The translations under genes and the position numbers were made by a program. From Sialis fuliginosa (Eukaryota; Arthropoda; Insecta; Megaloptera; Sialidae): a stretch of 64,000 nucleotides of DNA. Positions 1-11,163 of this stretch are shown piece after piece (positions within the stretch are counted from its first letter, which is position 1; each line of letters begins with the position of its first letter). Location of the stretch: positions 10,304,267 through 10,368,266 of the forward strand of contig OY540809.1 in assembly GCA_961205875.1 (NCBI GenBank). The letters run 5' to 3'. The notes below the pieces were generated by a model that worked only from the letters and a program-made list of their open reading frames with translations, searched no databases and was not told the origin of the DNA.

Positions 1-602
1 AATAATAAAATAATATATGATAATAAAATTAAAATAAGTAGATACCAAATTCTAAACCAAAAAAAAATTTTAGAACGGCTAAAAAACGTATTTAAAAAAC
101 AAAAATGATATGTTAATAACCTGTGGACAACATACCAATTCCATATGCAAGAAAATTTTCACTAATATTACTGTATGTATTGTAAATGTCAATATTTCAA
201 AGTAGATTTATCTAAAGAAGATATAGCAAATAGAATGGTTTTTTGGCAAAATGTCAAAGAATTCATTGCATCTATTATCTATGCAATTATAATTATATAA
301 AAGAAATTAAAAGTGCAAAACAGCAAAATTATTTTCATAGAACAGCTAGTTTTGAATAATCAAACAATAGAAGTCCAAATTTTAATATTAAAGAATTAAG
401 AACTACGGCTGAGTAGAAATACCGGTAAAGAAAAAAATTATAATCGTAAGACATAAATATACATTTTACGTAGGTATTATGATTTATGTTGATACATTGA
501 ACAAATCCTGTTTGCTATTTCTAATATGAAGTCAATTATTGTTTTTTGCAATGACATCCTTAGATGAAAGTTTTTTTTGTTATTTACATCAAATATACAT
601 AC
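1..602. other. Left-edge intron sequence of Rtnl1
   Basis: AT-rich sequence 3' of the last visible reticulon exon on the minus strand. It reads as intron leading to exons outside the window. The plus-strand open frame overlapping 603-811 is only the antisense of the exon. Nothing else is recognisable. Confidence 0.6.
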
Positions 603-811
603 CAATAATAACTAGCGTCATGCCATTGAACCATGCACCAACATATGTAAGACACCATAGCAGCACTCCAAACTTAATTGAGTCAACGAGATCTTCTACG
701 AGGAACAGACGTCGCAATTCTGTGAGGGCACCGTTGATGTGCGCTGTCACCAATTCGCTGATCTGTTGTACTCTGTCTTGTGGTAATGTCAGATCCAGTT
801 CTAACAGTTCC
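603..811 (-). CDS. Rtnl1: Reticulon-like 1, shared internal coding exon (reticulon domain, part 2)
   Basis: This exon encodes the middle of the reticulon homology domain. It begins by completing a Lys codon, continues ELLELDLTLP, and then runs through the hydrophilic loop (VQQISELVTAHINGALTELR, RRLFLVEDLVDSIKF) into the start of the second membrane hairpin (GVLLWCLTYVGAWFNGMTLV). Reticulons are ER proteins that insert two hydrophobic hairpins into the membrane and curve ER tubules. On the minus strand the acceptor is a pyrimidine-rich stretch ending in AG before 811, and the donor GTATGT follows 603. Length is 209 nt, entering in phase 2 and leaving in phase 1, so the reading frame fits the upstream exon. 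The second hairpin is incomplete, so at least one more exon with the C-terminus lies beyond the left edge. The motif match is strong. The symbol assumes the single insect reticulon gene. Confidence 0.93.
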
Positions 812-981
812 CTGTTCAAAATAACCATATTTATTTACATGTTTATTTAATCAATATATTAGTTATGTAGCCAATTTAACATTAATTATTTAAGTTGTTA
901 ATTCAGAGATTTAAATTAATTCAGAAAAAGAGCAGCATTTCCTACTGAATTTTGCGGTACTGATATATAATATATACATAC
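812..981 (-). other. Intron between the two shared reticulon exons
   Basis: A short 170-bp AT-rich intron with donor GTATGT (minus strand, just after 982) and an acceptor ending CAG before 811. It joins AA|G into a Lys codon, giving the continuous reading HPFK-ELLELDL that is typical of reticulons. Confidence 0.85.
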
Positions 982-1189
982 TTGAATGGATGTCCATCGG
1001 ACGTTTTCTGTACAGCCTGCATGACATTTTTGTAAATCCGGAAGGCGATAGTTCCAACAAGAGTCAATAACGATGCGTATGCCATGACACTGATTAGGCT
1101 GAAATATGCTAGCGATAAAAGAACTGCCAATCCTCCTCCGAACACAATTCCGGAGCGGGTTGGGTCACGCCAGTACACCAGCGCTTCCA
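982..1189 (-). CDS. Rtnl1: Reticulon-like 1, shared internal coding exon (reticulon domain, part 1)
   Basis: This is the exon that opens the reticulon domain: EALVYWRDPTRSGIVFGGGL, then the first hydrophobic hairpin (AVLLSLAYFSLISVMAYASL, LTLVGTIAFRIY), then a hydrophilic stretch ending SDGHPF. The YWRD...SGIVFG signature is diagnostic of the family. On the minus strand the acceptor is TTTTTTACAG before 1189; the exon starts with TG, which completes a codon opened by each upstream first exon. The donor GTATGT follows 982. Length is 208 nt, phase 1 in and phase 2 out. A Met read in this frame at the acceptor would be a TTG-type start within intron sequence, so the true N-terminus comes from alternative first exons further right. 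The protein is expected in ER tubule membranes. Confidence 0.95.
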
Positions 1190-2060
1190 CTGTAAAAAAT
1201 ACAAAAAAGGGTTAATCATTTATTATTAACCACTGAACGCAATTTGATTTGAAGGTGATTTATACAAACAAACCTATTTTACATGAAATAAAGATTATAC
1301 GCACAGATGTGTCAGTTATTCACATATTTTCAGAAAGATTAAAACAATGTGCTTTGTAGTGAAAAAATATATTTTTCTGTCCGAAAATTAAATGTTAAAT
1401 ATATATTTTTTTTTTTTTATATTATATTCTAGGATTGTCTATGAAACTTGTTGGTCTCTTTAGACAGCTTGTTTATGTTGTTTTTATTATTATAATGTTT
1501 ATTTATTCATTTATTTATATGTTAAATAGGTATTAAAAGCAAAATTCAATCAAAATTGCATTTTGTAAAGACAAAAAATATATTTGATATCTTTAAAATG
1601 TTTGCTTACATAGTAAACTGCAATAGATTTTTGCGAAATAACGAAAAATATGTGTTGAACTAATTAAAAATTAAAACACGAAAGAATTATTTTCCTAAAA
1701 TGGCGAGTCGAATTCCATATAAATAAAAAAATAAAAATTCACATTCACACAATATTACGAATTTTTCTACATTTTATAACTACATATAAGATTATAAAAA
1801 ATATGTTTTTGATTTCTAATTTCTCATAAAAAAATCCAATCAACTGCTTTTAACAGAATTGCTCTTTCGAGTATATGTTTTTTGTCAAAAAAGAAAAAAA
1901 CGTGATCTATTTTAAACAGAACAAATTACAAGTAACATAATTACTCTTAAACGAGTTCTCGTAATTGGGAGTGAAATTGATGAGAATTCAGAGTACAAGT
2001 AGAGCAGTTGCCAACAGAAGAAAGGGCAACAGTGAAATATACAGTCATTTTATGTACACG
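1190..2060. other. Intron sequence, no recognised feature
   Basis: AT-rich intron of Rtnl1 with T- and A-runs. I see no repeat pair, exon or hairpin of note. Confidence 0.6.
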
Positions 2061-2125
2061 TATGTGCATGGGCGTCCGCAAGGGGGAAAATGAAGCACTT
2101 GTCTTTTCTTGGGATATGACCTAAC

Positions 2126-2302
2126 CAGTGACGCGTTAAGACTTCATGGAGTTTCATACAAATTTTAGATAAAATGCAAAAATAAAATTAATAAGCAAAT
2201 AATTAAATAATACAAGCACCAAATTTAAATTTCGATATTCTTATAACTGTTGGTGGGGACTACAGGCAATTGCCCTTTTGCCCATAGGATAACACGCCAC
2301 TG
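2126..2302. mobile_element. hAT-type MITE, 177 bp
   Basis: Terminal inverted repeats CAGTGACGCGTTA / TAACACGCCACTG bound the element. Flanking 8-mers GACCTAAC and GATTTAAC match at 6 of 8 positions, consistent with an old 8-bp hAT target duplication. No coding capacity. A related end occurs near 32616. Confidence 0.6.
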
Positions 2303-2424
2303 GATTTAACCTAACGTAAAAAACTATTTTTTTATTTTTGACAAATTATAATCAACAGAAACGTTATATTTACTACTGGAAAAACGGAGAAACTGGTTTA
2401 TTAGTCACTTAAACTAAAAATTTA

Positions 2425-2520
2425 ACCACAATAAAACACTCACTCGAAACGTGTTTCGACTTCACAAGAAGTCCTCATCAAAAGCCGAAACACGTGTCGA
2501 GTGGCATCTTTTTATTGTGG
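2425..2520 (-). repeat. Palindrome with a hammerhead-like core
   Basis: Inverted arms (CCACAATAAAA ... TTTTATTGTGG) enclose, on the minus strand, TGATGAG, a 6-bp stem GACTTC/GAAGTC with a TTGT loop, and GAAAC. This is the order of hammerhead ribozyme core elements. The base expected to be C before TGATGA is T, and the outer sequence also folds as a plain hairpin, so activity is doubtful. Confidence 0.4.
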
Positions 2521-2579
2521 TTATGTTTTTTTTTATAAACTTTGCTCCCCGCTTGGTAAATTCTCTGCGGACGCCGCTA

Positions 2580-4059
2580 CGTATTCAGTTTTCGTTTTAC
2601 TGTTTGAGATAAGACTGTCGACAAAATGCGGGTGCGGTTAAGAGAAACCATAATCTCCCCCTACGCAAAACAGTACGACTGTATTTTTGTTACTAAATAT
2701 ATTTACGTTTTCGGCTTTAATTTTTATGTTTCAAAAATATTTTAAAACCAAAGAAAGGCTTGAATAAAAGCTAACATACTAATTTTGTCGACCTGTGGCT
2801 GTTAATATTATTAGAATCATGTGTCTATAAGTCTTAATTTAATTTTGAATAGTACGAACAATTTTTAGGATTTTTACGCAGGATATTAAATTAAAATTGA
2901 CAGTTGTATGGTATTAATTAAAGATTTAGCAATACGTGATCTCAAAGAAGTGATGATTGGTGTACACCATAGAAAGGAAAGTAGCTTTACATTATTATAA
3001 AATAACCACTGCTCTAGAAGTTATTTTAGTGTGCAACTCTAGCTTGTTTGCACAGTTTTAAAATTGAAATGTGCAGTTCAAAAAATTATTTTGAGCAGGA
3101 GTAAAAATACGCTCTTATGGATCATCGTGGAGTAAAAAAAATGTACAGTTCTAAAATTTAATTAAAATAACTCCTGCACTATCTAAAACCCAATGCAAAT
3201 TTATAACGATTTAACACCCTGTAGGAAGCATTTGGTTAGGTTACTAGGTTTCGGTCTAGAATTAGACCTAATTATTTTTATTACAAAAACGTGTTAATCA
3301 ACATCGTATTTAAGCATGCATTAATAATATTACTTAAATTAAATGTAAATATTATGATGTATTAAGATTTTATAATCTTTTTATCTTAGAATGACACATG
3401 AATACCTGAAAACATGTTTGTCAAAAACTTATTTGTCCTTGCAAATCTCAGGTAACTTGAAATAGACGATTGAGAAAATGTCATGAAATTCAAGAATAAC
3501 AAATTTCGTTCACGTACAATAAAAAAAACGTAATTTTTCATAAAAACTAATTTTAAAAGCAATTTGAAAATGTATTAATTTTAACTCATTACAGGTATTC
3601 ATTGCCAACAAATTACACGTAAATACGTATATGATTGTGTATGATGTAAGCATCACAAAAATCGATGACACATCCAAATAAAGTACATACAGTCAATAAT
3701 AGCGCAATAAATGCGCAACACCCAACATAGAAATGAGACTCCACAGAAGCTGTTGTGTGTTTGATTATTTATTCTACAAACGTACAAAAGCAATTTTCAT
3801 CTTTGTTATAATTTTATTAGGAATTATTTGTTTAGTTACAAATTGATATCAACAGAAACAGAATCAATTAAATTATTTCATAACAAAATGTACATACCTC
3901 ATTTTGTTTTTCTATATATTCTAAACTATAGTCTGTTTCATTTAAGATTGCAGCGGTAGCTAACATAGAGAGCATAATACGCCAGGCAGATTCACAATAA
4001 CACAATTTTCACTGACGCAATCTTATACAAGGAAAGATAAAGGACAAATAACACATTAC
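2580..4059. other. Rtnl1 intron sequence, no recognised feature
   Basis: AT-rich sequence without a recognised exon or bounded element. Several poly-A and poly-T runs are present. Confidence 0.55.
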
Positions 4060-4075
4060 CTAGCGTTGTTACCAT
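4060..4075 (-). CDS. Rtnl1: Candidate 5-codon alternative first coding exon of Rtnl1
   Basis: On the minus strand ATG GTA ACA ACG CTA G is followed by GTAATG, a usable splice donor. The 16-nt coding part ends in phase 1 and, joined to the common exon at 1189, would read MVTTL-V-EALVYWRD. This has the same phase as the three stronger alternative first exons and would give a minimal N-terminus, comparable with the short isoforms known in reticulon families. The open part is tiny, the surrounding sequence is AT-rich, and no clear promoter was seen. It could be a chance match; transcript evidence would settle it. Confidence 0.4.
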
Positions 4076-4452
4076 ATCGCTCCACGAGTCATTCCAATTT
4101 TAAAATAAATATCAATTGTTTTGAATTATAAAATTAATTAATAATTAATGTTTCATATTGTCTTTAAAAGTATGTAAGCGATATGATTAACAGAGAAACG
4201 TCTATTTGGAACTATCATCTCTCGTACATACCAAATTCAATTGTAATTTAAATAACGAAAGTGACATTTAAGAAAAGATGGCCGCCGTATAATTTTTGTA
4301 ACAATTTCATATACGGACTAGCATTGGTTGTTATTACTTGTTATGTATCCATAGTCTTTCCTAATCTAATTGCAATTAAATTCAAATTGACAAATTAGTT
4401 ATTCTAAAAATGTGTATTATATTATCGACATTAAGATATTAGAAAACTAATA

Positions 4453-4485
4453 ATGACGTCATGATACCCATAGAATGTATATAAA
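4453..4485 (+). promoter_or_regulatory. CRE-like palindrome plus TATA box
   Basis: A perfect ATGACGTCAT palindrome (4453-4462) is followed 15 bp later by TATATAAA (4478-4485) on the plus strand, antisense to Rtnl1. Spacing is promoter-like. No open reading frame follows, and downstream sequence near 4640 resembles repeat-derived text, so this may be a transposon promoter. Confidence 0.35.
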
Positions 4486-6140
4486 AACAATTGCCATTTT
4501 TTAAACATAAAGTATCGCTTCTTACTATCTTTATTCTGTGGGCTAGCCTAGTGCCTGTGTGAATCGTACTGTCTAATCCTCACTACAATCTTAAATGAAA
4601 CAAACTATAGAGTTTCGACTAGAATTAACCAGAAATCGATTCGCGCTGTCTAAACTCGCGACTTCGCCCACGTTGTATTAGTTTTTATGAATATTTATGT
4701 AATTTATAAAATCTAGTACCATGTGTACTGTTTCATGTTTATAGATCTAGAGGTTTGAGCTAAGCGTTGATGAGTCAGTCACTCAAGATTTCTTTCTTTA
4801 TAAATACAGATTTGTAGGCTCTAATTATATTAATATTTGAGACTTTAATTTATTTTGATAGTTAGAACTTTTCTATCAATTAATTTAACTTGAAATCTAC
4901 TGATATTTACTGTTATATAACCTAAACTCATTTAATTAGGAAAAATCAGGGGTTCCGCGTATTTGTTGCTGTTACATTGATTATTTTTAGAACGTTTAAA
5001 TCACATCACTTAATTGAAATATAAATATGGTTTCGCAATTTGTTTAAAGTCATGTATGGGTTCTGCAACAAAATAAGTTTGGTAACCGCTGGAAAGGGCT
5101 GAGCGGTGCAGGTGGTAACAAGTGTAAGGCGGCAGAGATGTGCCGATTAAAAGCCGAAAGTCAACCACTATACGTATTCAATATTTTGTCATACATTACT
5201 ATGGACTCGGGAACTTTCTATTGGCGATTCGGCTTACGCATAAACACAATTAATATAACTTATTTTATAAACACAATAAAAATTCATTAGCATATTTTAC
5301 TTTCATAGTTATTTACGCATATTAATTGTAAAAACAAGTAATCTATTTGTCATCATATTAATTAATATTTTTGCATTGACATTTGTGGTAAAGTTATAAA
5401 AATAAGTTGCATTTCTTGTTTACTTAACAAATAAATATTTGTATACGATAACAGAAATTTTCTGTCTACAGTAGCGTTTATGAATGATTTATATTAAAGT
5501 TAATTGAACGTAATATATTTATGTTTTCATTATACCTATAATTTTTTATTAAAATTTATATGCATAAAATAAAGTCGATTCATTCTGTAATAAATACAAT
5601 TAATTAATACCTATGTATTCAACCTTTCCATTAAAATAATAACTGAACTTCAGAAATTAACTTTCAAACTACTTTAATTTAGGAATTTTTTTAGTTTAAT
5701 TTTACTTTAATGTTATTTTTTTAAAATATACTTAATTAAATTATTCACTCTATAATTGTTACGGTTGAAAACATTTCCGAATCTGATGGACCTAAAGAGG
5801 CGGTTATTGGTTCTCCAAATAAAACTTCACAAAACCTGTTCTTCGACGTTCATTTGCATTTTGATATTTACTATCCCATTATACTTGAAGTAAGAAACTG
5901 GTGAGCAAAATTATGCATGTCTGAGAGATATCCACTGAATTGTGAAGAACTTTTTAATTCAAATTTTATCAATTCATAATTACTTTATTAAATGTACTTC
6001 ATATCTATAAAATATGGAATATACTGCGAAACTTCTTCGAAAAACAGGATAATGAATATTTAACCTCAAAACTTATGTTCTACAAGACAACGAAAAAACA
6101 TTCTTAAATGTGTATAAAATTTATCAGTGAAATAACTATA

Positions 6141-6175
6141 CAGTAGAACCTCGATAAGTCGAATAAAATGTCCAT
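6141..6175 (+). mobile_element. Left end of a pogo/Tigger-like element
   Basis: TA followed by CAGTAGAACCTCGATAAGTC resembles the terminal repeats seen at 54825 and 34413. No matching right end was found nearby, so it is a fragment. Confidence 0.4.
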
Positions 6176-6632
6176 ATTAACCCTTTATAACCCGAACTAA
6201 TTACGGTTTCCTTAGGAGACACAACTTTAAAAACATTATTCCCAATTTTATCAAATTCTGTTATTGATACCAGTCATATAAATTTCCAAATATACCAATC
6301 AGAATCCAGCATTTGATATTTAACAGATGTGTACTAAGCTGTCAATACAAACAAACTGATAACATAGATAAAAGAAATCAGGTATTATACTCTTTATAAC
6401 TCGATACAACATAACATAGATGTTAAACCAGTGCAAGTGCCTGAAACCTCTCGAAACCTCTTGACCTAGAATCTTATAACTGGGTTATTAATTGAAGTTG
6501 TAGTTCTACAAAAGGACCAAAACGATATGAGCCAAAATTGCAATCCAGATATTTCTTATTATTTTAATTTTTTCTAATTTTCTTTGTATTACGCTTTTTG
6601 GATTTTTAAGGGTTACGCTTTATGCTCTAGAC

Positions 6633-6812
6633 CAGCGATTCTAAAACTTATGTAATCTAAGGACCCCCTTTTGAACAATTATTTTTCAGGGACCCGTCGT
6701 TAGATACTAATTAGTCACTAGTAAATAGAAATGTAAAAGTACTTTAATTTATGCCAAACATGTTTCACGGACACTCGGTAAAAGTTCAGCGGACCCTAGT
6801 TAAGAACCACTG
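6633..6812. mobile_element. hAT-type MITE, 180 bp
   Basis: Ends CAGCGATTCT / AGAACCACTG are imperfect inverted repeats. The flanks CTCTAGAC and GTCTAGAC match at 7 of 8 bases, a near-perfect 8-bp target duplication. The interior contains 'ggaccccc' and 'ggaccc' motifs common in non-autonomous hAT elements. Confidence 0.65.
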
Positions 6813-7663
6813 GTCTAGACACCGTCGATATGTTCCATAAACAATACATTACTACTTATAATCAATTTAAAACATTTTATGATCAATACAAACAAGAAAC
6901 AAATAAATACAATTATAAATAAAAATCCCACGCATAATTCTACAATATTATTTCACAGTGTAAGAAACAACCCGATATAAACAATAGTACACACTTGTGT
7001 ACAACAGACGTATGAATGGGACAATCAACCGGCATTATTGTCACCATATGGTCTATATTTGTATTGACCACGTGCTACCGCATGTCCATATGTTTGTGCA
7101 AAATCCGTGACAACAAGGCGCCGCGTTTTCAAAAACTGGATCACCGGAGACGCACGAATTACTCCGAAAACGTTCCCAAAAATTATATTACACGTACTTG
7201 AACTATTTATTTTAAAGAATTGGATGTAAATTATATATATTTTGAATCAGTCAAATTAGCATTTATGCACTGATAACCTTATTTCTCTTTTGTGTATATA
7301 TATATATGTAAGATTAACATTCTAATTAAATGAAATCTGCCACGTATCTTCATAGATAATATTAATTAATTTATTATATACACATATATATTATACCATT
7401 TTATCCTCAAATTATAAATTACGTAAAAACCACAATTACTAATCATTTTAACATACATTAATACATCCGTTCAAACATAAAACGTTATACATATTATAAC
7501 AAAAACATTATTTGTATATAAATAATGCATTATATTCGATTTAATCCTTTTAAAACATTAGAAGAACAAAACTATACACGTGTACTGGTCAAGGTTCGTT
7601 GTAAGAGATTATTGAACTCGAAACTATACGAAGAAATCAACTACGGCGCTAACTAAGACTCAC

Positions 7664-7733
7664 CGGGTCCCCTTTCGGGAAGTACCGTGTCCTGGTACTG
7701 AGCACCAGATCGGGAATTCTGTTTGCGCACCAT
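7664..7733 (-). CDS. Rtnl1: Rtnl1 alternative first coding exon (23-residue N-terminus)
   Basis: The minus strand reads MVRKQNSRSGAQYQDTVLPE then RGP before G|GTGAGT, a consensus donor. The 70-nt coding part ends in phase 1, and the split codon with the exon at 1189 gives Val (G|TG): ...RGP-V-EALVYWRD. The start is the first in-frame ATG after an in-frame stop near 7838; the frame stays open upstream but has no other ATG. Upstream sequence (7734-7960) is clearly less AT-rich than the surroundings, as expected of a 5' UTR or promoter. The residues are hydrophilic and basic, suitable for the cytosolic N-terminus of a reticulon. I do not recognise a domain in them. Confidence 0.75.
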
Positions 7734-7960
7734 CACAACAGCTGCACAAAAACACACAAAACCAAAACACGACAAAAACGACCAGCTGGCGGCCGCAGAG
7801 TAAGCACGGTGAAGAAAGGTGCTCGCGGTTCTCAACTAACAGATACGGTGGGGCAGTGAGCGAGTATGTGAGCGTGTTTACGTGTGTTGATTTGTCAGTG
7901 TGAACCTCTTTTTACGTGGTGTAGATGTCGCTACCGGAGTATCGATTTTATTTTCATGAT
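7734..7960 (-). promoter_or_regulatory. 5' UTR/promoter island of the 7.7-kb Rtnl1 first exon
   Basis: A GC-richer island (for example GCGGCCGCCAGCTGG on the minus strand) lies directly upstream of the first coding exon. No TATA box is obvious. The transcription start was not located. Confidence 0.45.
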
Positions 7961-8055
7961 ACGATGACACTGCAATCAATTATTATTGCCTTATCAGCGA
8001 TTTATAGACCACTGCAATACTGATTCTAATAGGAAAAAACATCTGCCTAGTAAAT

Positions 8056-8183
8056 GCACAGTGCTTCCTCGTGCTAAATTCATCAAATATAATTAATCAT
8101 TGAACAATTTAAATAAAAACCGATGGTCAGATAAATTGCTTAGAATTGGTTAACCATTTAATTTTTATACAATTTTACTAAAA
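8056..8183. repeat. Dispersed repeat, copy 1 of a pair with 56540-56672
   Basis: About 125 bp starting ACAGTGCTTCCTCGTGCTAA and ending near ATATTAGTTCG matches 56540-56672 in the same orientation with scattered differences. Family unknown. Confidence 0.6.
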
Positions 8184-8583
8184 AAATATTAGTTCGAAAT
8201 TTCGCTTCGCGTCACCTATTCTTTACCTAAGACTGGACCAGCCTTGGTACGACAAGACTTGGTCGAGTCTTGAACGAAGTTATCATTTGTATTTTGGCCA
8301 AGTGTTGGTTAGCATTGGCGCAAGCCTGTGCTAATCGTAGCCCTTTTGTAATTTCCTATAAGGGTAGTAGCGAAAATTAAGATACGATAAAATGTCTCAG
8401 GGTTTTTTTGTATAGCACAATAGTAGATATGTAAAAGAAATGGTTATATTTTAATGTATTGACCTAATGTACCGTGACTTTTATGATTATATTTTATCTT
8501 CTAAATAGGAAAGACCTGTGTGATCTTTTGTATAAACGGATTTTGTAAAGAATCATGATACTAAAAGAACTTTATATCTCATC

Positions 8584-8700
8584 CAGGGCCGTAACTACCA
8601 CCAGGCAGCCAGAGTATAGGGGACGTCAGAAAGTGAGAAGATAAAGGTTCTTTCGATCACTTGCTGCCCCGGGGTCTCAGAGCCTCTAGTTACGGCCCTG
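8584..8700. mobile_element. hAT-type MITE, 117 bp
   Basis: Terminal inverted repeats CAGGGCCGTAACTA / TAGTTACGGCCCTG are perfect over 14 bp. The flanks are a perfect 8-bp duplication, ATCTCATC (8576-8583 and 8701-8708), which is the hAT signature. No coding sequence. Confidence 0.88.
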
Positions 8701-9059
8701 ATCTCATCTTCTATTTGATGTGTTTACTAAACTTAAAATAATAACCTTATAAACTAAAAATAATCGTGAAAATTTAAACCTTTGCTAAGTAAAAATAATT
8801 AAATATTAAACTCAACTATTATTACAACAATTTAATCGAATTTTTATTCTATGGAAGTTTTTTTCAGGGAGGTTAGGTTTAAACATATGTGATGCCATAT
8901 AAAAATCCCAAAAATAGAACTTTCAATTACTAAATAAATATAAAAATAGACAATTAGAATATTATTATCGACAGTATTAATAAATTTAATGTACGTATAT
9001 TTATCTTTTCAATCTATTCTTTGCACCTCTGGAAAACGGGGACCTGAATCGACAGCTTC

Positions 9060-9370
9060 ATAATAAAACCGCTACTCTCTATATATACACACACACACGT
9101 AACATGTGTATATAAAGTGCACCTGTATGCAGTTCAACACGTCACGGTGACGGCTAGCACTCGTGGAAGTGCGTTAGCCACTTCCACCACCACGTGGCCG
9201 ACCGACCGGCGGGCCCCAGGTTATCTAACGGTCACGGATACACTCCCCCCCACCAGTCCCCCTCCCCCTCTCCAGAGTGCACAGAGCAATGCGCTTAATT
9301 GGTTACAATCAGACAATGTACACTGGTACAGCAGCGGCAGTACTACTAACCCAAGTTCATTGTGAAGGAG
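9060..9370. other. GC-richer island with CA repeat
   Basis: A less AT-rich patch with a short (CA)n tract at about 9088-9100 and C-runs near 9247-9272. A short open frame crosses it on the plus strand but has no recognisable domain. It may be an unrecognised 5' exon or a repeat; nothing decides. Confidence 0.25.
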
Positions 9371-9599
9371 TTATGATAACAAATAAATATTCTTTAACAG
9401 CTGTTTAATATTACAGGTTGGTAGTAAAATATACATTTGGATAGATGTATGTATATACAATACAATACTTGGATATTTACCGTACATTGTATCGTTGTTG
9501 AAACAATTGTATCTTTATGTATGTATAACATTGTATCTTTATGTGTTTTTCGGATTTCTATGTCTCCCCTCTTTGAGTTTAGTCTTATTCATTTATAAG

Positions 9600-10240
9600 G
9601 TACTGCTACCAGATTGGCCCCTTTAAGAACAAGGTATACTGTTTATTGAAATTGATGGGCTTCTTTTTTTGTAATTCTCATTAACTCTTGTTACTAATAA
9701 AACAACTACCTTTTAGCTATCGGAAGAGGAGAAGACCTAGCCGACATAGATGTTAAATAATAAAAATAAAAAATACAACTACCTCTTTATTAAATCAATT
9801 TAATTACGAAAGTCCGCAAATATAATTTGTTTCTTCAATTATAGCCTTTTATTTTGATTATATTTTTTCTCCAGTAATGGGTAAAGTAAAAACAGTAATG
9901 GGCATTCAGTGATGGCCACTTGCTAATGATTACAAAATGATAAGTACTACGATACAAAAGTTATAAAATTGAGAATTGTAAAATTTGAAACAATGTAAAG
10001 CAGATGCTATGATAATATCATAATTAATAAATAAATTACACTGATAATAATTAGTTTAAATGACCAGCATTTTAACTCATTGGCCGATTGTCATTAAATT
10101 AAGCTGTTTTACAGTTAAGTGTATGCATGGATTATGATTCAGTAATGTAATGGCAGTAATAAAGTATCAACAAATATTTCTAATTTAGTACCTACATTTA
10201 ATTAAACAAGAATCCAACACTGGGGTATGATCCAAGACTG
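9600..10240. repeat. Dispersed repeat, copy 1 of a pair with 38380-38885
   Basis: Long matching stretches with 38380-38885 in the same orientation include the 'ttttttctccagtaatgg' segment, the 'gcagatgctatgataat' segment and 'ggccgattgtcat'. It carries no open frame. Likely a non-autonomous transposon or the tail of one; class unknown. Confidence 0.65.
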
Positions 10241-10959
10241 ATGTCTTTCAGTCACGAAGTGATTTCTGATTGCTGATATTATAATAAATCATGTCCTTCT
10301 GTCTATGATCTAAGACCTAAAACTACATAAACTAATAGATAATAAAACTGTATAAACTAATAGAAAAGTAGACTAAAATGTCTGTTGGTTAACACGAAAC
10401 CGAGTTACGTCATACGAAGAAAATCAAGACAACTCATTTTGCTTGATTTTGTATTACACATTCCCAATTTTAACCGGTACAGTCAAACCGAGCTAAAAAC
10501 TTAATGTTGTATGGGAGATCTTCAAAGAGTTAATTCTAATGATCGAGAAATATGGCTATATTGTGACACCCCACATTTTTTTATTATTTTAACCTTAGCT
10601 CTGAAAAATATATTTTTCCAAAATATTTATGACTTAATACAAGTTCAAGATCCTAGCTTATATAGTTTACGAGATATTTTGTTGTGACCGGAAAGGACAG
10701 ACGGACAGTCGAAGAAGTGAGATTAATAGGGTTTCTTAACCTTAAAAATTGAAATGAAACTCGCATATTTCAGGTAGAGGTTGGCAAATTCGAATGTATC
10801 ATTAAAAAATATTCGATTGCGAAAACTCAGTATTCGAATAATTCGAATAGAATTTTAAATTCTAATGATTTTAGATAGGTAGTAACTATAATTAATATCT
10901 GCTAAATTTCATTAAAATGATAAAATAATACAATTCAAATTTGAAATTTACAGACAAAC

Positions 10960-11163
10960 CATTTGAATATTTCAACTGTTTTACAACACACGGTAATCCG
11001 TATAAGCGATAGTTGTAGCGGCAACAACCTCAGCCGCAGTTCATCGATTGCGCCAGCTACTACATACATACACTGTGGGTGCTGCCCGGCGCCAGAAATA
11101 AGCGTCGCGACGCTCTGCCGTGCACGTCATCAACATGCCCGGCTTTGATTCACGCTTTGTCAT
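10960..11163. other. GC-rich island split by the foldback transposon
   Basis: Roughly 150 bp of unusually GC-rich sequence ends exactly at the foldback insertion and resumes for about 30 bp at 15105-15140. On the minus strand, with the insertion removed, the flanks join across the 9-bp duplication. A short open frame crosses the junction, but its possible donors do not have the phase-1 form of the Rtnl1 first exons. It could be a promoter or non-coding first exon of Rtnl1. Confidence 0.3.
11155..11163. repeat. Left 9-bp target-site duplication of the foldback element
   Basis: CTTTGTCAT here and again at 15105-15113, immediately outside the inverted termini. Identical over all 9 bases. Confidence 0.9.

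Larger units (their letters stand above)
2068..2579. mobile_element. Possible larger MITE carrying nested repeats
   Basis: GGGCGTCCGCA near 2070 and TGCGGACGCC near 2568 form a short inverted terminal match. Flanks share CGTAT, but the target duplication is poor. The hAT-type MITE at 2126-2302 and the hammerhead-like palindrome at 2425-2520 lie inside. Boundaries are uncertain. Confidence 0.35.

Noticed and set aside
539-850. Plus-strand open frame of 103 codons
   Set aside because: It is the antisense of the reticulon exon at 603-811, which has clear domain and splice evidence.
7734-7835. Upstream in-frame extension of the 7.7-kb exon with a hydrophobic segment
   Set aside because: The extension starts only at a TTG directly after a stop codon. 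The first ATG is at 7733.
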